Assembly (NCBI RefSeq): GCF_010378095.1
Contig: NZ_WNJL01000034.1
Coordinates: 1 to 64,000 of the forward strand
Direction: 5' to 3'
DNA: 64,000 nt
Origin: Acidithiobacillus ferrianus
GTDB lineage: Bacteria; Pseudomonadota; Gammaproteobacteria; Acidithiobacillales; Acidithiobacillaceae
Positions 43,622 to 53,755 of this stretch are shown piece after piece; within the stretch, counting starts at the first letter, position 1, and every line of letters begins with the position of its first letter. A program made the translations under genes and the position numbers. The notes below the pieces were generated by a model. That model made no database searches and was not told where the DNA came from. It saw only the letters and a list, made by a program, of their open reading frames with translations.

Positions 43622-45688
43622 CTAGGCGGTGAGCCGAACCCTCTGGAGGAGCTTGGCGTTGATGGCGACGATCACCGTGGAAACGGACATCAGCGCCGCC
43701 CCCACCGCCGGGGAAAGCACCAGGCCAATACTGTAAGCCACTCCGGTAGCAAGGGGGATCGCCACGATATTGTAGCCGGCACCCCACCACAGGTTCTGGA
43801 TCATCTTGCGATAGGTCGCCCGGGAAAGTTCCAGGATGGCCGCCACGTCCCGGGGGTCGGAGCGGACCAGCACGATGTCCGCCGACTCGATGGCGACGTC
43901 CGTGCCCGCCCCGATGGCGATCCCAACGTCCGCCTCCACCAGGGCAGGCGCATCGTTGACGCCGTCGCCGACCATGGCCACGCGCAATCCCCGCGCCTGC
44001 ACCTCCTTGATCTGCTCCGCCTTTTGTCCAGGGAGCACTTCGGCGAAATAGTCGTCCAGCCCCATTTCCTGGGCCACCCAACGGGCCACCGCTGCGGAGT
44101 CGCCGGTCAGCATCATCACCTGCACGCCCATCCCCTTCAGCCGCGCGAGGGCTTCCCGCGACTCCGCTCGAATGATGTCGGCCAGCGCGACCGCCCCCGC
44201 CGGTTTCTCGTCGATGAGCAGGTATACCACCGTTTTGCCCTGGGATGCCAAGGCCGCGATCCGCTCATCGCTGACATCAAGGCCATGCTCCTTGAGATAG
44301 CCGGGGCTTACGACCTTCACATTGCGCCCATTTACAACGGCTTGTGCACCCTTACCGGGGATGGCCTTGAATTCCTTGGGAGACTCGAAGCTGATGCCCC
44401 GCTCTTTGGCATCTGTCACGATGCCGGCGGCGATGGGGTGCTCCGACTGACTTTCGAGGGCCGCGGCGAGCCGTACGACCTCATCTTCGGTGTATCCGCC
44501 CAGCACGACCACATCCGTGACGCCGAACCGCCCCTCCGTCAAGGTCCCGGTCTTGTCGAACACCACCGCCTGCAGTTGGCGCGCCCGCTCAAAAGCGGAC
44601 CGGTCCCGGATGAGCAGCCCATGCTGCGCCGCCAGGGCGGTGGATACGGCGACGACCAGCGGAATTGCCAGGCCCAGGGCATGGGGACAGGCAATCACCA
44701 TCACCGTCACCATGCGGGCCAGGGCGAACTCGAAGTGCTGGCCAATGACCAGCCAAGTGGCCAGGGTAAGCCCCCCGACGCTCAACGCGGCAAGGGTCAG
44801 CACCAGGGCCGCGCGGTCGGCCAGGTCCTGGGTCCGGGAGCGGGACTCCTGCGCCCGGCGCACCATCTCGATGACCTGTGAAAGATAGGTTTCACTGCCG
44901 GTCTTGTGGACCTCGACGGTGATACTCGACTCCCCGTTAACCGAGCCACCGATAACTTCGTCGCCGCCCCCCTTCTCCACGGGCTGGCTTTCGCCGGTGA
45001 GCATGGCCTGATTGACGGTGGTTCGCCCTTCGACGATACGCCCGTCCGTGGGAGTTTTTTCGCCAGGCTTCACCAATACCCGGTCACCGCGCTGCAGATT
45101 GGCGACCGGCACGTCTTTCATGCCCTCCGGGGTTACGAGATGGGCCTCGGATGGCATCATTTGCACCAGTTTTTCCAGTGCGCCGGAAGCCCCCAAGACT
45201 GATTTCATCTCGATCCAGTGGCCGAGCAGCATCACATCGATCAGCGTGGCGAGTTCCCAGAAGAACACTTCACCCTGAACCCCGAACACGACGGCACTCG
45301 AGTAAAAATAGGCCACGCTGATGGCCAGGGCGATCAGCGTCATCATGGCTGGCTTGCGGGTTTCGATCTCGGCAAACAGCCCCTTCAGGAAGGGCCAACC
45401 GCCGTAGAAATACACCCTGCTCGATAGCGCGAAAAGCGCATAGGACGACCCCGTAAAGGCAAGAGCAGCCTCCAGCCCCAGCAGATGCTGGATAAGCGGC
45501 GACAAAAAGAGTATGGGGATCGTCAAGGCCAGCGATACCCAAAACCGCCGCCGGAAATCGACGATCATGGCACCATGGTCATGACCGCCATGCATCCCGG
45601 CGTGGTCATGAGCGGCGAGGTGCATATGGGCGTGGGAATCGGGGTGGGCGGTTTCCATCCCGTGTTCCTGATGCCCCGAATGGTCCAT
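43622..45688 (-). CDS. copB: copper-exporting P1B-type ATPase, CopB class
   Basis: A 688-residue heavy-metal ATPase. A His/Met-rich cytosolic N-terminus (residues 1-40) takes the place of CxxC domains. The TM6 metal motif is CPH (334-336), which marks the CopB (P1B-3) class; phosphorylated DKTGT at 378-382, TGES (231-234), HP (SEHPIA) and GDGVNDAP are all present. It removes copper or silver from the cytosol. ATG 45688 has AAAAGGAG upstream. It is divergent from the SHOCT protein and CusCBA set. Confidence 0.93.
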   Translation of the reverse strand: MDHSGHQEHGMETAHPDSHAHMHLAAHDHAGMHGGHDHGAMIVDFRRRFWVSLALTIPILFLSPLIQHLLGLEAALAFTGSSYALFALSSRVYFYGGWPFLKGLFAEIETRKPAMMTLIALAISVAYFYSSAVVFGVQGEVFFWELATLIDVMLLGHWIEMKSVLGASGALEKLVQMMPSEAHLVTPEGMKDVPVANLQRGDRVLVKPGEKTPTDGRIVEGRTTVNQAMLTGESQPVEKGGGDEVIGGSVNGESSITVEVHKTGSETYLSQVIEMVRRAQESRSRTQDLADRAALVLTLAALSVGGLTLATWLVIGQHFEFALARMVTVMVIACPHALGLAIPLVVAVSTALAAQHGLLIRDRSAFERARQLQAVVFDKTGTLTEGRFGVTDVVVLGGYTEDEVVRLAAALESQSEHPIAAGIVTDAKERGISFESPKEFKAIPGKGAQAVVNGRNVKVVSPGYLKEHGLDVSDERIAALASQGKTVVYLLIDEKPAGAVALADIIRAESREALARLKGMGVQVMMLTGDSAAVARWVAQEMGLDDYFAEVLPGQKAEQIKEVQARGLRVAMVGDGVNDAPALVEADVGIAIGAGTDVAIESADIVLVRSDPRDVAAILELSRATYRKMIQNLWWGAGYNIVAIPLATGVAYSIGLVLSPAVGAALMSVSTVIVAINAKLLQRVRLTA

Positions 45689-45892
45689 AGGATCTACTCC
45701 TTTTGCCGACAGGCGTCGAGTTTGCCTTGCACATTCTTCCCAAGGCGAGGTAATCCAGGGTGCAGCCACGGAAAAAAGGCTTGCCCCAGTTCACACGGAG
45801 CTGTCGGAGGCAACCGACCATTTTTCGCATATTTGCGCGACGGCCATCCTTGAACTATGTTTTGATGCTAGTCGCTTTCGGAACACGATGCC

Positions 45893-46318
45893 ATGAATCG
45901 AGCGAAGACGTGGAAGGGCGCGCGGCTAACTCTGGCTGGCCTTGGTTTGGCGAGCATCGCCGTGATGGCCATGGCGCAGACGGCTCCCACCATCAGCCAG
46001 GCGCCCGCACAGAGTCCATCCCCATCCCCTGTCTATCCAGGCTATGGCATGATGGGAGGTTGGGGCCCTGGCTACGGATACGGGATGGAACCGGGCATGA
46101 TGGGATATGGTATGTGGTTTGGAGGATTGGTGTGGATCCTGATCCTGATCGGTATCATAGCCATAATCGTGTTTTTGATGCGATCCCTCTCCGTCGGCCG
46201 ATCCGATCACCCTGGAGATGATGGCAGGACGGCGCTCAAACTTCTGAGCGAGCGTTATGCCCGCGGCGAAATCGGCCGCGAGGAGTATCTGGAGAAGAAG
46301 CGCGATTTGGGCGGATAG
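45893..46318 (+). CDS. SHOCT-domain membrane protein
   Basis: A 141-residue envelope protein: signal-like N-terminus (residues 12-29), a Gly/Met/Tyr-rich segment (YGMMGGWGPGYGYGMEPGMMGYGMW is the region near residues 50-75), one membrane helix (WILILIGIIAIIVFLM) and a C-terminal SHOCT motif (LLSERYARGEIGREEYLEKKRDL). The Met-rich part could bind Cu(I). Such proteins often sit in copper-efflux loci. Confidence 0.85.
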   Translation: MNRAKTWKGARLTLAGLGLASIAVMAMAQTAPTISQAPAQSPSPSPVYPGYGMMGGWGPGYGYGMEPGMMGYGMWFGGLVWILILIGIIAIIVFLMRSLSVGRSDHPGDDGRTALKLLSERYARGEIGREEYLEKKRDLGG

Positions 46319-46531
46319 CGCATAAGGCATGTCATAAGACCCGGACCCGGTGCGGGATCGACCTTTGGCGTGGGCCTCGTTTTTGACGATCAGCTTGCTC
46401 GGCGCGATACCCGGTACCGCAGGCGCTTAACCGGAACCGGCCTAACGGAGCAACCGCTGCCCCCGCTCCCGGCTACGCCTCGGGCATGATGAGAGGACAA
46501 TCGTCATTGGTCGTCAACAATCGCGAGAGCA

Positions 46532-46560
46532 TTGACATTTGATGGCCGTTGCGTTGTGAT
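46532..46560 (+). promoter_or_regulatory. possible sigma-70 promoter before the efflux operon
   Basis: TTGACA at 46532-46537, a 17-base spacer and TGTGAT at 46555-46560 (four of six matches), 30 bases before the first gene of the heavy-metal efflux cluster. The remaining 46319-46531 has no gene. Confidence 0.35.
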
Positions 46561-46589
46561 GGCCACACTAGCAGCTTGAGATTAGTGCT

Positions 46590-46979
46590 GTGCGCGTTTT
46601 TCGCCTGTTCGTTCGCCGGATAGCCTTTATGGCCCTGCTTCTACTGCTGCCTTGGATGTTGGCACCCGTAGACGCTGCCTCGGCGTCGTGCGCCCTGTCG
46701 ATGACAGGGGTAGCCGCACATAGCACACAAACACCGCGTTGCGAGCAGACCCTCGGCGTTCCGGCCCAGCAAGGCACCTGCCTGACTGCTTGCTGCCACC
46801 ACGATATGATGACACCGGTGGCGGAGAGTGTCGATAACATCACCCCCGCCATGCCGGCCTTCGCCGTTTCCGTCGCGTCCTGGCTTATCCTCCCTTCTCC
46901 TAAGCCCGTTCCCCACTTTCTCCACGTTGCGGTCCACACTGGTCTTCCCCCGCTCTCCGCAGTTCGTTTTCTCATTTAG
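46590..46979 (+). CDS. small exported Cys/His protein of the metal-efflux operon
   Basis: A 129-residue protein with a signal peptide (IAFMALLLLLPWMLAPVDA) and a mature part with five Cys and a CCHHDMM motif, which could bind copper or silver in the periplasm. It resembles small CopL/DUF2946-like proteins of metal operons in position and pattern, without a firm family match. GTG start at 46590. It leads the CusCBA-type genes. Confidence 0.6.
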   Translation: MRVFRLFVRRIAFMALLLLLPWMLAPVDAASASCALSMTGVAAHSTQTPRCEQTLGVPAQQGTCLTACCHHDMMTPVAESVDNITPAMPAFAVSVASWLILPSPKPVPHFLHVAVHTGLPPLSAVRFLI

Positions 46980-47072
46980 TCTCCCGCCTGAATCCGTAGC
47001 CCCGCGCGCATAGTCGCGCCGGACAGGAAATCCGCGTCTTCGGCCCTAACTCAGGCCGCATGTGGAGACTAT

Positions 47073-48383
47073 ATGAGCGATGTGCAAAGAAGTTCTGGAA
47101 ATAAACATTTTTTAAAGTGGGTTGCGGCTATTCGCAGGGGCGCAGAGCTACTCTCCCTTCCCGTCATGCTGATGATGGTGTTCAGCCCTTATGCCAGTGC
47201 CGCCCCATTGAGTCTGCAGGAAGCGGAGGCGATTGCCTTGCGGCAGAATCCTGGTCTTGGCGTTCTGGCCCAAAAGATTGCGGAATTGCGGCATCAGGCC
47301 ATTGCGGTGGCCCAACTGCCCGATCCGCACCTCGCCCTTGGCGCCGCGAACCTGCCCCTCAACAGCTTCTCCATGAACCAGCAGCAGATGAGCATGTTGA
47401 GCGTGGGTCTGAGTCAGACCTTTCCCTCCTTTGGCAAACTGGGGCTGAAGGGACAACAGACGGGGATAGAGGCGCGGGAAGCGGCTGACACCTTGCGCGG
47501 CCGGTCCGCCGAGCTGGTGCTGCTGCTGCGCCGCGCCTGGCTGCAAGCCCTCTATGCCGAAGACGCGGTGGCCACGGTCCGCCACCAGGAGCGGTTGCGA
47601 TCCGAGACGGTGCAAGCGGCGCTGGCGCTGTACCGCTCCGCCCAGGGGTCACAGGCCGATGTATTCCGCGCGCGGTTGGCGCGCGACAGTCTGGCCAATG
47701 ATATCAGCAAGTTGCAATCTGATCGGGCGAGCGATCTCGCGCAAATCGCGCAGATCCTGAATCTGCCGGAACCGCCGTCCATAGCGCATCGATGGCCAAA
47801 CCTGCCCCCACCGCCCACCCTTGCCGAAGCGGAAGCCCGGCTCTCCGGTCAACCCCTCCTGCGCGCCGCCCAGGCGCAAACCCGCGCGGCGCAAATGGGC
47901 GTGCGGGTGGCCAAAACCGGCTATTGGCCGGAAGTCACGGTCAGTGTCGATTACGGTCAGGATTTCTACCCCGGCAGCCCCAACTGGCTGTCGGCGGGGG
48001 TTGACCTGAGTCTGCCCATATTTCCGGGAGATCGCCAGGACCAGGACGTCGCCGCCGCCCGGGCCAAGGCCCTGCAGGCGCAATATCACTACGAGGACCA
48101 GCATCTGGCCTTGACCCGGCAGGCGCGTGCCGCTTTCGCGCGCTATGCCGCCTTCAAGGCCCAGTTGGAGCGCACCGATCGACAACTGCTGCCCACCGCG
48201 CGCGCGGCCTTTTCCGCGACGCTCGCCGCCTACTCGGCGGGACGTGCCGAACTGAGCGCGGTGCTGCGTACCCAGAAGGACGTGCTGGGCTATGCCTTGA
48301 CCCGCCTGCAGTATCGCCGCGACCTGGCCCTCAGCGCCGCGGAGCTGGATTTCCTCACCACCCAAGGAGAGATACAACCATGA
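47073..48383 (+). CDS. outer-membrane channel of heavy-metal RND system (CusC/CzcC-like)
   Basis: A 436-residue TolC-family protein with signal region VMLMMVFSPYASAAP and two repeats of long Ala/Gln/Arg helices. LSLQEAEAIALRQNPGL is the typical beginning of the mature domain. It forms the outer-membrane exit of the CusBA pump. Overlaps the adaptor by four bases. Confidence 0.9.
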   Translation: MSDVQRSSGNKHFLKWVAAIRRGAELLSLPVMLMMVFSPYASAAPLSLQEAEAIALRQNPGLGVLAQKIAELRHQAIAVAQLPDPHLALGAANLPLNSFSMNQQQMSMLSVGLSQTFPSFGKLGLKGQQTGIEAREAADTLRGRSAELVLLLRRAWLQALYAEDAVATVRHQERLRSETVQAALALYRSAQGSQADVFRARLARDSLANDISKLQSDRASDLAQIAQILNLPEPPSIAHRWPNLPPPPTLAEAEARLSGQPLLRAAQAQTRAAQMGVRVAKTGYWPEVTVSVDYGQDFYPGSPNWLSAGVDLSLPIFPGDRQDQDVAAARAKALQAQYHYEDQHLALTRQARAAFARYAAFKAQLERTDRQLLPTARAAFSATLAAYSAGRAELSAVLRTQKDVLGYALTRLQYRRDLALSAAELDFLTTQGEIQP

Positions 48384-49690
48384 AGCCACGCCACTGGATC
48401 ATCGGTATCGGCCTGCTCATCATTGGTGTGGGTCTCGGGGCCGGCGCGGTGTGGTGGTTGCGGGCCCTTGCCACGGCGCCGAGTGCCCACTCCGCCGCTG
48501 CTCCGGCAAGTACGCCCAAGGGACGGCACATCCTCTACTGGGCCGCGCCCATGGACCCCAAGATTCATTCGGATCACCCGATGAAGGACAGCATGGGGAT
48601 GCCCTATATCCCGGTGTATGCCTCCGGTCCCCATCCGCAAAAAGATACCGGTCTCCACGTCGATCCGCGCCTGGCGCAAAACCTGGGAGTGCGTCTCGTG
48701 GAAGTCCAGCGCCGTCAGATGGGCCACGCCATCCACACCGTGGGCACCGTGGCGGTGGACGAGAACCGGGTCTATTCCGTCAATCCGCGCTTCTCCGGCT
48801 GGGTGACACGCTTGAACGTCCGGGCCGTGGGCGACCCGGTGCAACGCGGCCAGGTGCTCGCCGAGGTGTACTCCCCCGAACTGTACAGCGCCCAGCAGGA
48901 ATATCTCATTGCCCGCCGCCCGGATGGGACGACGGAAGACTCCGCACTGCTGGCGGCGGCCCAGTCGAAGTTACGGCTGCTGGGCATGCCGCAAGGCCAG
49001 ATCGCGGCGCTCGCCCGGCGCGGCACGGCGGCGCGGGACGTGCCGCTCCTGGCGCCCGCCTCCGGGGTAGTCGAGGCCCTCGACGTGCACCAGGGGGGGT
49101 ATGTCTCGCCGCGGACGAATGTCTATGCGATCGCCAATCTCGACCGGATCTGGGTCAATGTGGCGCTCTATTCCTATCAGTTGCCGTGGGTACGGATCGG
49201 CGATCCCGTGCGTCTGCGCCTGCCCGCCTATCCCGGCAAATCCTGGGAGGGACGCCTGAGCTTTCTCTATCCCACCTTGAACCCCAAAAACCGGACGGTG
49301 ACGGCCCGGCTGAGTGTGCCCAATCCCGGCGGGACGCTGCGCCCCGGCACCTATGCCGACGCCACGGTTCTGGCCAGCCCCGAAGAAACCCTGGCGGTAC
49401 CCAGCAGCGCCGTACTACGTACCACTCAGGGGGATTATGTGATGCTGGGGGAGGGCCAAGGGCACTTTTTGCCGGTACAGGTCGCCCTGGGGGCGGAGGC
49501 CGACGGCTGGGTGGCCATCGACCAGGGACTCAAGACGGGGGATCGGGTAGTGGAGAACGCCCAATTCCTGCTCTATTCCGAGTCCCAGTTCCAGTCGGTC
49601 AAGGCCCGCATGCTGGGCGGCAACACGGCGTCCACCCAGAGCGCCATGGCCGGGATGGATATGGGTCCGGGAGGGCAATCCCATGATTAG
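48380..49690 (+). CDS. periplasmic adaptor of heavy-metal RND system (CusB-like)
   Basis: A 436-residue membrane fusion protein. After a membrane anchor (residues 7-30), residues 51-78 are a heavy-metal-binding domain, YWAAPMDPKIHSDHPMKDSMGMPYIP; it has Met and His but no Cys, as in the CusB/SilB subgroup rather than Czc proteins. Barrel-sandwich and helical hairpin domains follow. Copper/silver specificity is inferred. Overlaps cusA by eight bases. Confidence 0.9.
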   Translation: MKPRHWIIGIGLLIIGVGLGAGAVWWLRALATAPSAHSAAAPASTPKGRHILYWAAPMDPKIHSDHPMKDSMGMPYIPVYASGPHPQKDTGLHVDPRLAQNLGVRLVEVQRRQMGHAIHTVGTVAVDENRVYSVNPRFSGWVTRLNVRAVGDPVQRGQVLAEVYSPELYSAQQEYLIARRPDGTTEDSALLAAAQSKLRLLGMPQGQIAALARRGTAARDVPLLAPASGVVEALDVHQGGYVSPRTNVYAIANLDRIWVNVALYSYQLPWVRIGDPVRLRLPAYPGKSWEGRLSFLYPTLNPKNRTVTARLSVPNPGGTLRPGTYADATVLASPEETLAVPSSAVLRTTQGDYVMLGEGQGHFLPVQVALGAEADGWVAIDQGLKTGDRVVENAQFLLYSESQFQSVKARMLGGNTASTQSAMAGMDMGPGGQSHD

Positions 49691-52600
49691 GGCGATCATG
49701 CGCTGGTGTATGGCGAATCGCGTCCTGGTCGTCATCGCCGCCTTGGTGCTGATGGCCGGCGGTGCGTTGGCGGTGATCAACATCCCCCTGGAGGCCATCC
49801 CCGACATCTCGCCCACCCAGGTCATCGTCAAGACCTCCTACCCGGGCCAGGCGCCGCAGATCGTTCAGGACCAGGTCACCTATCCCCTGGAGACCACCCT
49901 GCAGGAGGTGCCCGGCGCCCAGGCCGTGCGCGGCTACTCGATGTTCGGGGACTCCTATGTCTACGTCCTCTTCAAAGGGGGCACCAGCATCTATCAGGCC
50001 CGCAATCTGGTGCTCCAATACCTGAGCCAGGTGCAGTCCAAACTGCCGCCGGGGGTCACGCCAGCCCTGGGTCCCAACAGTTCGGGGGTGGACTGGATCT
50101 TCGAGTATGCCCTCAGCGACCCCGGCGGGACTTTGAATCTGGCCCAACTCACCACCCTGCAGAACTGGTTTCTCAAGTACGAACTGCAGGGCATCCCCGG
50201 CGTCGCGGAGGTGGCCACGGTGGGGGGCATGGTGCAGGAGTACCAGGTGGTGGTGGACCCCCAGAAACTCCTTGCCTACGACCTGACCCTGCCGGAGGTG
50301 GAGGCCGCCATCCGCGCCGCCAACGGGGAGACCAGCGGGTCGGTGGTGGAGATGGGGGAAGCGGGTTATATCGTCCGTACCTCGGGTTACATTCATTCCC
50401 TCAAGGATCTGGAAAACGCGTCGCTGGGGGTGCGCGACGGCGTGCCCATCACGTTGCGGGAGGTGGCCCGGATACAGTTGGGTCCGCAGTTGCCCAATGG
50501 CGTCGCCGAACTCGACGGCAAGGGGCAGGTGGTGGGCGGTATCGTGATGATGAACCAGGGGGGCAACGCCTATGCCCTCATCCATCAGATCGAGGGCAAG
50601 CTCAAGGACATCCAGCCCTCCCTGCCCAAGGGCGTGCAGGTCGTCACCACGTACAGCCAAGCGCCGCTGATCCAGCGCAGCATCCATACCCTGACCGGCA
50701 AGCTGCTGGAGGAATCCCTGGCGGTGGCGCTCATCTCCTTGCTTTTCCTGCTGCGCGCGCGTTCCGCGCTGGTGGCCCTCGTCGCCCTGCCATTAGGGAT
50801 ATTGGCCGCCATCCTTATCATGTGGGCCATGGATGTCCCCGCCAACATCATGTCCCTGGGCGGTATCGCCATCGCCATCGGGGTGATGATGGATGCCCCC
50901 GTGGTCATGATCGAAAACATGCACAAGCATCTCGAAAGAACGTCCGGCGTCGACCCCTGGGTGGCGGCCACGGCGGCGGCGGCGGAGGTCGGTCCGGCCC
51001 TGTTCTTCTCGCTGATCATCATCGCGGTCTCCTTCCTGCCGGTCTTCGCCCTGGGCGGTGAGGATGGCAAGCTCTTCGCGCCGCTGGCCTTCACCAAGAC
51101 ATTTTCCGTGGCCGCCGCCGCCATGCTCTCTATCACCCTGGTGCCGGTCCTCATGGCCTGGTTCATCCGCGGTCGCATCCTCCCTGAACACCGAAACCCG
51201 CTGAACCGGGTCCTGGCGTTCCTCTACCGACCAGTCATCCACGCTGTCCTGCGCGCGCCCTGGATCATTTTGGTCCTGGCCCTGCTGCTCACGGCCACCC
51301 TCTTTTATCCCTGGAACCGTCTGGGGTCGCAGTTCATGCCTCCCCTGAACGAAGGGACGCTGCTCTACATGCCGATCTTTCAGGACCCCGCCGTCTCCAT
51401 CGGTGAGGCAGCCATGATCCTGCAACAGACGGACCGCATCCTCAAGACCTTCCCCGAGGTGAAAACCGTCTTCGGGCAGGCGGGCAGGGCCGAGACGGCG
51501 ACCGATCAGGCACCCCTGTCGATGTTTGATACGACCGTCACCCTCAAAGAACCGAATCAATGGCCCGCCGGGATGACGATACACCGGCTGCAAAACCAGA
51601 TGAATGAGGCATTGCGCATTCCTGGCCTGTCCAACGTATGGACGCAGCCGATCAAGAACCGGGTGGAAATGGTGACTACCGGGTTGACGACCCCCCTGGG
51701 CATCAAAGTGGCCGGTACGGATCTGAATGTACTGAACCGCCTGGGACAACAACTCCAAACGGTTTTACAGAAAATACCCGGCACTCAGAGCGCCTATGCG
51801 GCCCGGGTTACCGGCGGCCGCTACATCGTCGTGCACACCGACCGCGCCAAGGCCGCCCGTTACGGTCTTTCGGTGGCGGAGGTGAACCGTCTCGTGGAAA
51901 CGGCCATCGGTGGCGAGGTCCTGACCACCGCGGTGCAAGGACTGGAGCGCTTCCCGGTGGATCTCCGTTACCCCCGGGCGCTGCGCCAGTCCCTGTCCAC
52001 CCTGATGGAAAGCCGCATCGCCACGCCCGATGGCGCCCAGATCCCTCTGGCCCAGGTGGCCGATCTTCGCATCGAGGACGGGCCCGCCATGCTCACCAGC
52101 GACAACAGCCGCCTGAACAACTGGATCTACATCGATCTGAAACCCGGCACCAACATCGGCACCTATGTGCCCCGTGCCAAGGCGGCGATCGCGAAAGCCG
52201 TCCGTCTCCCAGGAGGTTATACCGTCTCCTGGGTGGGTCAGTATCAGGTCATGGAGCAGGCCGCCAAGCGCCTGGAGCTGGTCATTCCCGCCGTCATCCT
52301 CCTGATCGCCCTGCTTCTGTACTTCAACTTCAAAAACTGGGTGGAGGTGACCATCATTCTGCTCACCCTGCCCCTGTCCCTGGTCGGCGGTTTCTGGCTC
52401 GTCTACTGGCTCGGCTACAAACTCTCGGTGGCGGTGGCCGTGGGTTTCATCGCCCTGGCGGGGGTGGCGGTGGAATTCGGGGTGGTGATGCTGCTCTACC
52501 TGGACCAGGCCATCCTCCGGCGGCAGGCCCTGGACGCCTTGCAAACCTGGCACGACCTGCGGCTGGCCGTCATCGAGGGGACCATGCTGCGCCTGCGGCC

Positions 52601-52793
52601 CCTGGCCATGACCTTTACCCTGGTGGTGGGCGGCCTCTTGCCCATCATGTTCAGCCATGGCGCCGGCGCCGATGTGATGAAACGCATAGCCGCCCCCATG
52701 GTGGGCGGCATGTTCAGCGCCGCGTTGCTGGCGCTGCTCGTGATCCCCGCCCTCTACGCCCTGTGGCAAAAACAGCGATTGGGCCTGCGGTGA
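49683..52793 (+). CDS. heavy-metal RND efflux pump (CusA/CzcA family)
   Basis: A 1036-residue HME-RND transporter with twelve membrane helices, starting MIRAIMRWCMANRVLVVIAALVL. The TM4 region reads GVMMDAPVVMIENMHKHLE with the charged relay residues of the monovalent-metal (CusA/SilA) subgroup rather than the DFG motif of CzcA. It exports Cu(I)/Ag(I) from periplasm or inner membrane through the CusBC partners. The neighbouring CopB ATPase and Met-rich adaptor agree. Confidence 0.93.
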   Translation: MIRAIMRWCMANRVLVVIAALVLMAGGALAVINIPLEAIPDISPTQVIVKTSYPGQAPQIVQDQVTYPLETTLQEVPGAQAVRGYSMFGDSYVYVLFKGGTSIYQARNLVLQYLSQVQSKLPPGVTPALGPNSSGVDWIFEYALSDPGGTLNLAQLTTLQNWFLKYELQGIPGVAEVATVGGMVQEYQVVVDPQKLLAYDLTLPEVEAAIRAANGETSGSVVEMGEAGYIVRTSGYIHSLKDLENASLGVRDGVPITLREVARIQLGPQLPNGVAELDGKGQVVGGIVMMNQGGNAYALIHQIEGKLKDIQPSLPKGVQVVTTYSQAPLIQRSIHTLTGKLLEESLAVALISLLFLLRARSALVALVALPLGILAAILIMWAMDVPANIMSLGGIAIAIGVMMDAPVVMIENMHKHLERTSGVDPWVAATAAAAEVGPALFFSLIIIAVSFLPVFALGGEDGKLFAPLAFTKTFSVAAAAMLSITLVPVLMAWFIRGRILPEHRNPLNRVLAFLYRPVIHAVLRAPWIILVLALLLTATLFYPWNRLGSQFMPPLNEGTLLYMPIFQDPAVSIGEAAMILQQTDRILKTFPEVKTVFGQAGRAETATDQAPLSMFDTTVTLKEPNQWPAGMTIHRLQNQMNEALRIPGLSNVWTQPIKNRVEMVTTGLTTPLGIKVAGTDLNVLNRLGQQLQTVLQKIPGTQSAYAARVTGGRYIVVHTDRAKAARYGLSVAEVNRLVETAIGGEVLTTAVQGLERFPVDLRYPRALRQSLSTLMESRIATPDGAQIPLAQVADLRIEDGPAMLTSDNSRLNNWIYIDLKPGTNIGTYVPRAKAAIAKAVRLPGGYTVSWVGQYQVMEQAAKRLELVIPAVILLIALLLYFNFKNWVEVTIILLTLPLSLVGGFWLVYWLGYKLSVAVAVGFIALAGVAVEFGVVMLLYLDQAILRRQALDALQTWHDLRLAVIEGTMLRLRPLAMTFTLVVGGLLPIMFSHGAGADVMKRIAAPMVGGMFSAALLALLVIPALYALWQKQRLGLR

Positions 52794-52818
52794 TGAGGGT
52801 ACGGATGAGGAGGAAGTA

Positions 52819-53568
52819 ATGACATCGACAACGGATAACCGTTATATCCTGCACCCTGTCTGGGACCCGCTGCTGCGAGCGCTGCATTGGTGGATGGCGC
52901 TTGCCATGATGGCGCAATTCACCTCAGGCGCTACCCTCCTGGCCTTGGGTAACGACATGTCTGACACCCTGATGGGGAAGGTCGACATCATCCATTATAT
53001 CGGCGGCTATGCTTTCGCCGCCGGGCTGGTGCTGCGCATCCTCTGGCTCTTTGTCGGCCCGCCGACGGCGCGCTGGCGCGACCTCCTGCCTCTGACGCCA
53101 GCCCAGCGCCGCATCTGGCGGGAAACCCTCTTTTGCTACCTGAGCGGTTTTCACCGCCCGATCTCGGCCTATCGGGGGCATAACGCCTTCGCCGGCCCGG
53201 CCTACCTCGCCTTTTTCCTGATCGCTGCGGCGCAGATCGCCTTGGGTATCCGTCTCTCGCTCATGCCGGATAGCGAAGCGATGCACTCCCCGTTGATGGT
53301 GATGCATGAATGGGGTTTCTTTCTGCTGCTTGCCTTCGTCATTGTCCATGTGGCGCTCGTGATGGCGCACGAGATCGCGGGTCGCCACGGCTTGATATCG
53401 GCCATGATCCACGGTCACAAGGGGTTCACCGAGTCGGAACACCAAGCCCTTCATGCCGATTGGGACGCTGCGCTCAGTGTCCAGGCGGATCCGGGCAATG
53501 AGACGGAAGGGCTGGACGATATGACTTCAAAAAACGGAGATGTCACGAAAACCCGGCACGAGCGATGA
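52819..53568 (+). CDS. cytochrome b561-family protein
   Basis: A 249-residue four-helix di-heme cytochrome b561: heme-ligand His in LRALHWWMALAMM, DIIHYIGGYAFAAGLVLRILW, VMHEWGFFLLLAFVIVHVALVM. It moves electrons between quinol and periplasmic acceptors. It starts 25 bases after the efflux pump, with GAGGAAGT before the ATG, so it is co-transcribed with the copper pump, suggesting a link to copper redox state or respiratory protection. Confidence 0.9.
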   Translation: MTSTTDNRYILHPVWDPLLRALHWWMALAMMAQFTSGATLLALGNDMSDTLMGKVDIIHYIGGYAFAAGLVLRILWLFVGPPTARWRDLLPLTPAQRRIWRETLFCYLSGFHRPISAYRGHNAFAGPAYLAFFLIAAAQIALGIRLSLMPDSEAMHSPLMVMHEWGFFLLLAFVIVHVALVMAHEIAGRHGLISAMIHGHKGFTESEHQALHADWDAALSVQADPGNETEGLDDMTSKNGDVTKTRHER

Positions 53569-53755
53569 ATAGGTGAGTGGTACGGACGCGCAATTCCGCC
53601 GTTGGTGGAAAAAAGGCCAACTGGAAAATGAAAACACGAAGTAACCCGGTAATTCGGCCAAGTTCCCATCGGGGAACACCACGGCGATATTATCGAATTA
53701 TATCATCCACTGGATTTCTACTAAATTCATCTGAATCAATACAGGAGGATTCACC

